Source: JBBRUG01 sp038247995 (GTDB lineage Bacteria; Chloroflexota; Chloroflexia; Chloroflexales; Chloroflexaceae). From it: 9,401 nt of DNA. Shown one piece after another: positions 6,915-9,401 of this stretch; position 1 is the first letter of the stretch; the number at the start of each line of letters is the position of its first letter. Below the pieces are notes generated by a model. It saw nothing but the letters and a program-made list of their open reading frames with translations, had not been told where the DNA came from and did not search any database. The stretch is from NCBI GenBank assembly GCA_038247995.1, contig JBBRUG010000244.1, positions 1 to 9,401 of the forward strand, read 5' to 3'. Both the position numbers and the translations under genes were made by a program.

Positions 6915-8963
6915 ATGGATCTATTTCACGAGCTATCGGCAGCGCAGCTGGATCGACTCTACCGCCTCGCATGGCTGGTGATGGGCGATGAGCGGCAGGC
7001 GGCGCGACGAATTCAGGCGGCAGGCCGCAGGCGGCAGGCCGCAGGCGGTATTGCTCAGTTCCTCACGCAGTTCGTCCCACAGCGCACGTTGCGTTATAGC
7101 TTAACATTACCTCCTACCACCCATGAGCGTTCGGGCCTGACGCCAAGCGAGTTTGTTGTGTTGGCGGCGACGCTACGCGCAGCAACCCCACAAGCGCGGT
7201 TGGAGCTTGGCGCGCCGCATCTGGTGGGGGAGGACGTTGGGGCAGAGGGACACGGAGCAGACGACAGACGACGGACGACGGACGACGCGGGCACCGATAG
7301 ACCCTGGCCGCGCCGCGCTGCGACGGGCGTAGAACTCTTCCTGCTGCTGGCGCGGGCCTGGAGTGCGCTGCCGGCCGCTACCCCCTACGCTACTGGCTTG
7401 GCCCATGCGCGGGTATTGCTCGGCGGTGCGTCGGCAGTTGAGGCCCAGGAACTACGGGTTGCGCTGCTTGCCGATGGGCCGCAGGGTGATCTGGCCCGCG
7501 CCGTGCGGGCCGGCTTGCGGCGTACCGATGAGCGCTTGGCGGCGGCACTACCGGCGCTATTCACCGGCGAAGCGCCGGCTGAGTTGCACGCACTTCGTGA
7601 GGCAGACCCGGCTGCTCCGCAACGCACCATCAGCCGGGCTGTGCGGCTTCAACTTGGCCTGGCTGGGATTGTCCTGGCCCTCATTGTTGCGGTGATTGTC
7701 GTTCCGGGGCGCAGTGCGGACACGCTAAACGACACCGAACAGACGGGCTTGCTGGCGGCTGAATCTACACTTGCGCCAGATGAATTGGTTCTTGCTGCGC
7801 TCAACCGTTTTGAGCAGGGCGAGTTTGGCGTAGGCGTGCTCCAAGAGCGCTACCGGATGATTATCGAGGGTGAAACACAGACCCTGGAGCGCTGGTACGA
7901 TCCGGGCGAACCGGGCCGCGTGCGAGTTGAGGTGCGCGACAGCGGCGATCAGTTGCTCTTTGGCATGGCGACGGACGGCGCAACCCAACTCCAGGCGCGC
8001 TGGTTGCCGCCCGGCGATACGCCGCAGCAGTTGTTTGGGGTTGATTATTTGCTCGATGAAGCGACCCTTGCGCATGTACTACCGATCGTGCGCCGCCAGC
8101 CTGATGGATTGCACTTTTTTGCGGACATGCCGCCAGTCAATCCTGAGCACTTCTACCTGGCCCAGGCGTATGCGGCAACTGTGCAAGATCTTGGCGCAGC
8201 GACGGTGCAAAACCGCCCGGCGCGCCTGATCGGCTTCGCCAGCCGGCAGCCGCTGCCGCCCGGTGTCGCGAACTTTTCCGCTCCGGCTCAGCAGGCCACC
8301 GCAGATCAGGTGATCCTCGCTATCGACACGGCAACCTACGCGCTGCTCGAAGTGCGGGTGCTGCCGCAGAACGAGACGGCAGGGGCGGTTCTTGTGCCCT
8401 GGCAGGTTGAGATCTACGAGACTCAGGCGAGCGTTACCAGTGCGAACTTCCAGCTTGACCCGGTTGAGTTCCAGCGTCAGCCCGGTGTGCGTACATTCAT
8501 CAGCCCGCGAATTGTCTTGTTACCCGACGATATGCTGATTACTTTAGCGAGCGCTGTGCAGGCAAGCGCATTGCCCCTAGCGCTTCCGCCGCCGGATCGG
8601 CCCAGTTATGGTTATCCTTTGCAGGCGGGTTCGGAGACGATTCTGGTGCGCGAAAGCGAACACGAGATCTTTATGCTGGCGGTCTTTTCGGCGGAAGCGA
8701 TCCCGACGCTAAATGGGCGGCAGGAGGAGCGCGAGGTAGGCGCGTTGCGGTATCGGATGATCTACCCTGACGAACCACTCGGCAGCGTTGCGGCGAGCCT
8801 GGCTACGGTGCCGCTCGATAACGGCGCAGAATTGCAGATGTATTATTTGCACGCCTATGCCACGCCTGCCGAACGTGAGCTACGGATCGCGGAACTGCTT
8901 AGTACAATGCAACCGTTGACGCGAGAGAATCTCGATATTCTGGCAGCGGATTTTGTGCGGTAG
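6915..8963 (+). CDS. Single-pass membrane protein with sigma-factor-like N-terminus and large extracytoplasmic domain
   Basis: 682 residues; no family recognised with certainty. The first 35 residues, with LDRLYRLAWLVMGDERQAAR (12-31), resemble region 2.1/2.2 of ECF sigma factors. Helical Ala/Leu/Arg-rich sequence follows to about 240 (for example RAGLRRTDERLAAALPALF, 198-216), as seen in sigma or anti-sigma-like proteins. One strong transmembrane helix (about 246-263) comes next. Residues 270-682 are then predicted to be outside the membrane, with beta-rich soluble character and no obvious catalytic motif. With a cytoplasmic N-terminus, this would be a membrane-anchored signalling or regulatory protein. 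No clear sigma region 4 or promoter-binding motif is seen, so it may be only sigma-derived. Two heptamer arrays lie in the cytoplasmic part. The next gene starts 48 bp downstream and also encodes a single-pass protein, so the two may be an operon. Confidence 0.8.
   Translation: MDLFHELSAAQLDRLYRLAWLVMGDERQAARRIQAAGRRRQAAGGIAQFLTQFVPQRTLRYSLTLPPTTHERSGLTPSEFVVLAATLRAATPQARLELGAPHLVGEDVGAEGHGADDRRRTTDDAGTDRPWPRRAATGVELFLLLARAWSALPAATPYATGLAHARVLLGGASAVEAQELRVALLADGPQGDLARAVRAGLRRTDERLAAALPALFTGEAPAELHALREADPAAPQRTISRAVRLQLGLAGIVLALIVAVIVVPGRSADTLNDTEQTGLLAAESTLAPDELVLAALNRFEQGEFGVGVLQERYRMIIEGETQTLERWYDPGEPGRVRVEVRDSGDQLLFGMATDGATQLQARWLPPGDTPQQLFGVDYLLDEATLAHVLPIVRRQPDGLHFFADMPPVNPEHFYLAQAYAATVQDLGAATVQNRPARLIGFASRQPLPPGVANFSAPAQQATADQVILAIDTATYALLEVRVLPQNETAGAVLVPWQVEIYETQASVTSANFQLDPVEFQRQPGVRTFISPRIVLLPDDMLITLASAVQASALPLALPPPDRPSYGYPLQAGSETILVRESEHEIFMLAVFSAEAIPTLNGRQEEREVGALRYRMIYPDEPLGSVAASLATVPLDNGAELQMYYLHAYATPAERELRIAELLSTMQPLTRENLDILAADFVR
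7014..7048. repeat. Five-copy 7-bp tandem array inside the 682-residue gene
   Basis: CAGGCGG and CAGGCCG alternate over exactly five units, which is also 2.5 copies of a 14-bp unit. They encode residues 34-45 (QAAGRRRQAAGG), immediately after the sigma-like segment. The two complete 14-bp copies are identical, which suggests a recent duplication. Confidence 0.85.
7258..7285. repeat. Four-copy 7-bp tandem array inside the 682-residue gene
   Basis: The units CAGACGA, CAGACGA, CGGACGA and CGGACGA encode an Asp/Arg/Thr-rich stretch around ADDRRRTTDD (115-124). This charged low-complexity segment interrupts otherwise Ala/Leu-rich cytoplasmic sequence and looks like an insertion. Confidence 0.8.
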
Positions 8964-8973
8964 GGCGGGCTTA

Positions 8974-9000
8974 TCCGCAGATTGCGCAGATTGCGCAGAC
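8974..9000. repeat. 9-bp tandem array between the two membrane-protein genes
   Basis: GCAGATTGC occurs twice (8977-8985, 8986-8994) and is followed by a partial GCAGAC, preceded by TCC. It nearly matches the array at 21-47. It occupies most of the 48-bp gap between the stop at 8963 and the next ATG at 9012, where a ribosome binding site would be expected. Confidence 0.8.
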
Positions 9001-9011
9001 AGCCTCTTCCA

Positions 9012-9401
9012 ATGGCGGAAAACGGACGTAACTCGGCTCGACTGCGCACCGGCGCGCTCCTGATCTTTGGGTTGGCTGTGGTGGTGTTGATCCGCCTGGT
9101 GCTGGTTATGCTGCCGGGGCAACCGGAGCCGCCACTCCTCGCTGTACCTTCGCCTATAGCTACCATGGAACAAGTGCGTGCGCCGTTGCCGAGTGTTACC
9201 GTTACCGTTTTGATGGTCGATCAGGCTCCAGCGTTGTCTACAGCCACTAAATCGCCCCCGGCGCCGACGGCGGCCGTGGGCATACCTGCAGCGACCCTGG
9301 AGACGGTGGAACGTATTGCTGCGCCAACGCTTGAGCCGCCAACTGGTGCGCCGGCGATGACCGTAACGCTTGAAGCGACTCCGTCGGCAACGGTGATCCT
9401 A
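9012..9401 (+). CDS. Single-pass Pro/Thr/Ala-rich exported protein, C-terminus beyond right edge
   Basis: Open from ATG 9012 to the window edge (130 codons). A short charged N-terminus (MAENGRNSARLR) is followed by a hydrophobic helix (about residues 14-34, starting TGALLIFGLAVVVLI), which acts as a signal anchor or signal peptide. The rest is rich in Pro, Thr, Ala and Val, with many TP and AP pairs, typical of an extended extracytoplasmic linker or stalk before a folded domain not yet reached. No domain is recognised. The start fits the topology, but no Shine-Dalgarno is visible; the upstream gap is filled by a tandem array. Translation may be leaderless, coupled to the gene ending at 8963, or start at an upstream in-frame TTG in the array (8982 or 8991). 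It is probably co-transcribed with the 682-residue membrane protein. Confidence 0.68.
   Translation, partial: MAENGRNSARLRTGALLIFGLAVVVLIRLVLVMLPGQPEPPLLAVPSPIATMEQVRAPLPSVTVTVLMVDQAPALSTATKSPPAPTAAVGIPAATLETVERIAAPTLEPPTGAPAMTVTLEATPSATVIL

Overview
The window is GC-rich, densely coding bacterial DNA. The best guess at origin is a filamentous Chloroflexota bacterium (Roseiflexus/Chloroflexus/Kouleothrix type). This is inferred from the style of the cobalamin-dependent methionine synthase, the Ala/Pro/Thr-rich exported proteins and the many short repeats between and inside genes. It rests on no database comparison.

Layout. (1) Bases 1-985, minus strand: the N-terminal 328 codons of an exported TolB/WD40-like beta-propeller protein, running off the left edge. 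(2) Bases 986-1289: a divergent intergenic region with a set of mutually exclusive inverted repeats just upstream of the propeller gene. (3) Bases 1290-2504, plus strand: a complete patatin-like phospholipase with a DUF3734-type C-terminus. (4) Bases 2497-2737: a GC-rich nested palindromic repeat element that overlaps the patatin stop codon. (5) Bases 2758-3041: a near-consensus housekeeping promoter, a SAM-I (S-box) riboswitch and a Rho-independent terminator. Together they form a complete SAM-responsive attenuation leader. (6) Bases 3042-6686: full-length metH. (7) Bases 6687-6914: a spacer with a hairpin and short tandem arrays. (8) Bases 6915-8963: a 682-residue single-pass membrane protein with a sigma-factor-like N-terminus and a large predicted extracytoplasmic part. 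(9) Bases 9012-9401: the start of a second single-pass, Pro/Thr/Ala-rich exported protein, running off the right edge.

How it fits together. The clearest functional unit is the riboswitch-metH pair. MetH makes methionine, the precursor of S-adenosylmethionine (SAM). When SAM is plentiful the aptamer should close, free the terminator and stop transcription before metH. When SAM is scarce, an alternative helix using the 3' strands of P4 and P1 can sequester the terminator. The two genes after metH probably form a separate envelope-related unit. The patatin and propeller genes are divergent and show no clear link to methionine metabolism.

The most unusual sequence-level theme is a set of short tandem arrays, mostly of 7-bp period but with different unit sequences. 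Five lie within about 1.1 kb, three of them inside coding sequence (metH and the 682-residue gene). A 9-bp-period array also occurs at both ends of the window. I found no convincing new multi-gene system. The most worthwhile leads are the AT-rich expansion of riboswitch helix P3, the in-gene heptamer arrays and the sigma-like membrane protein.
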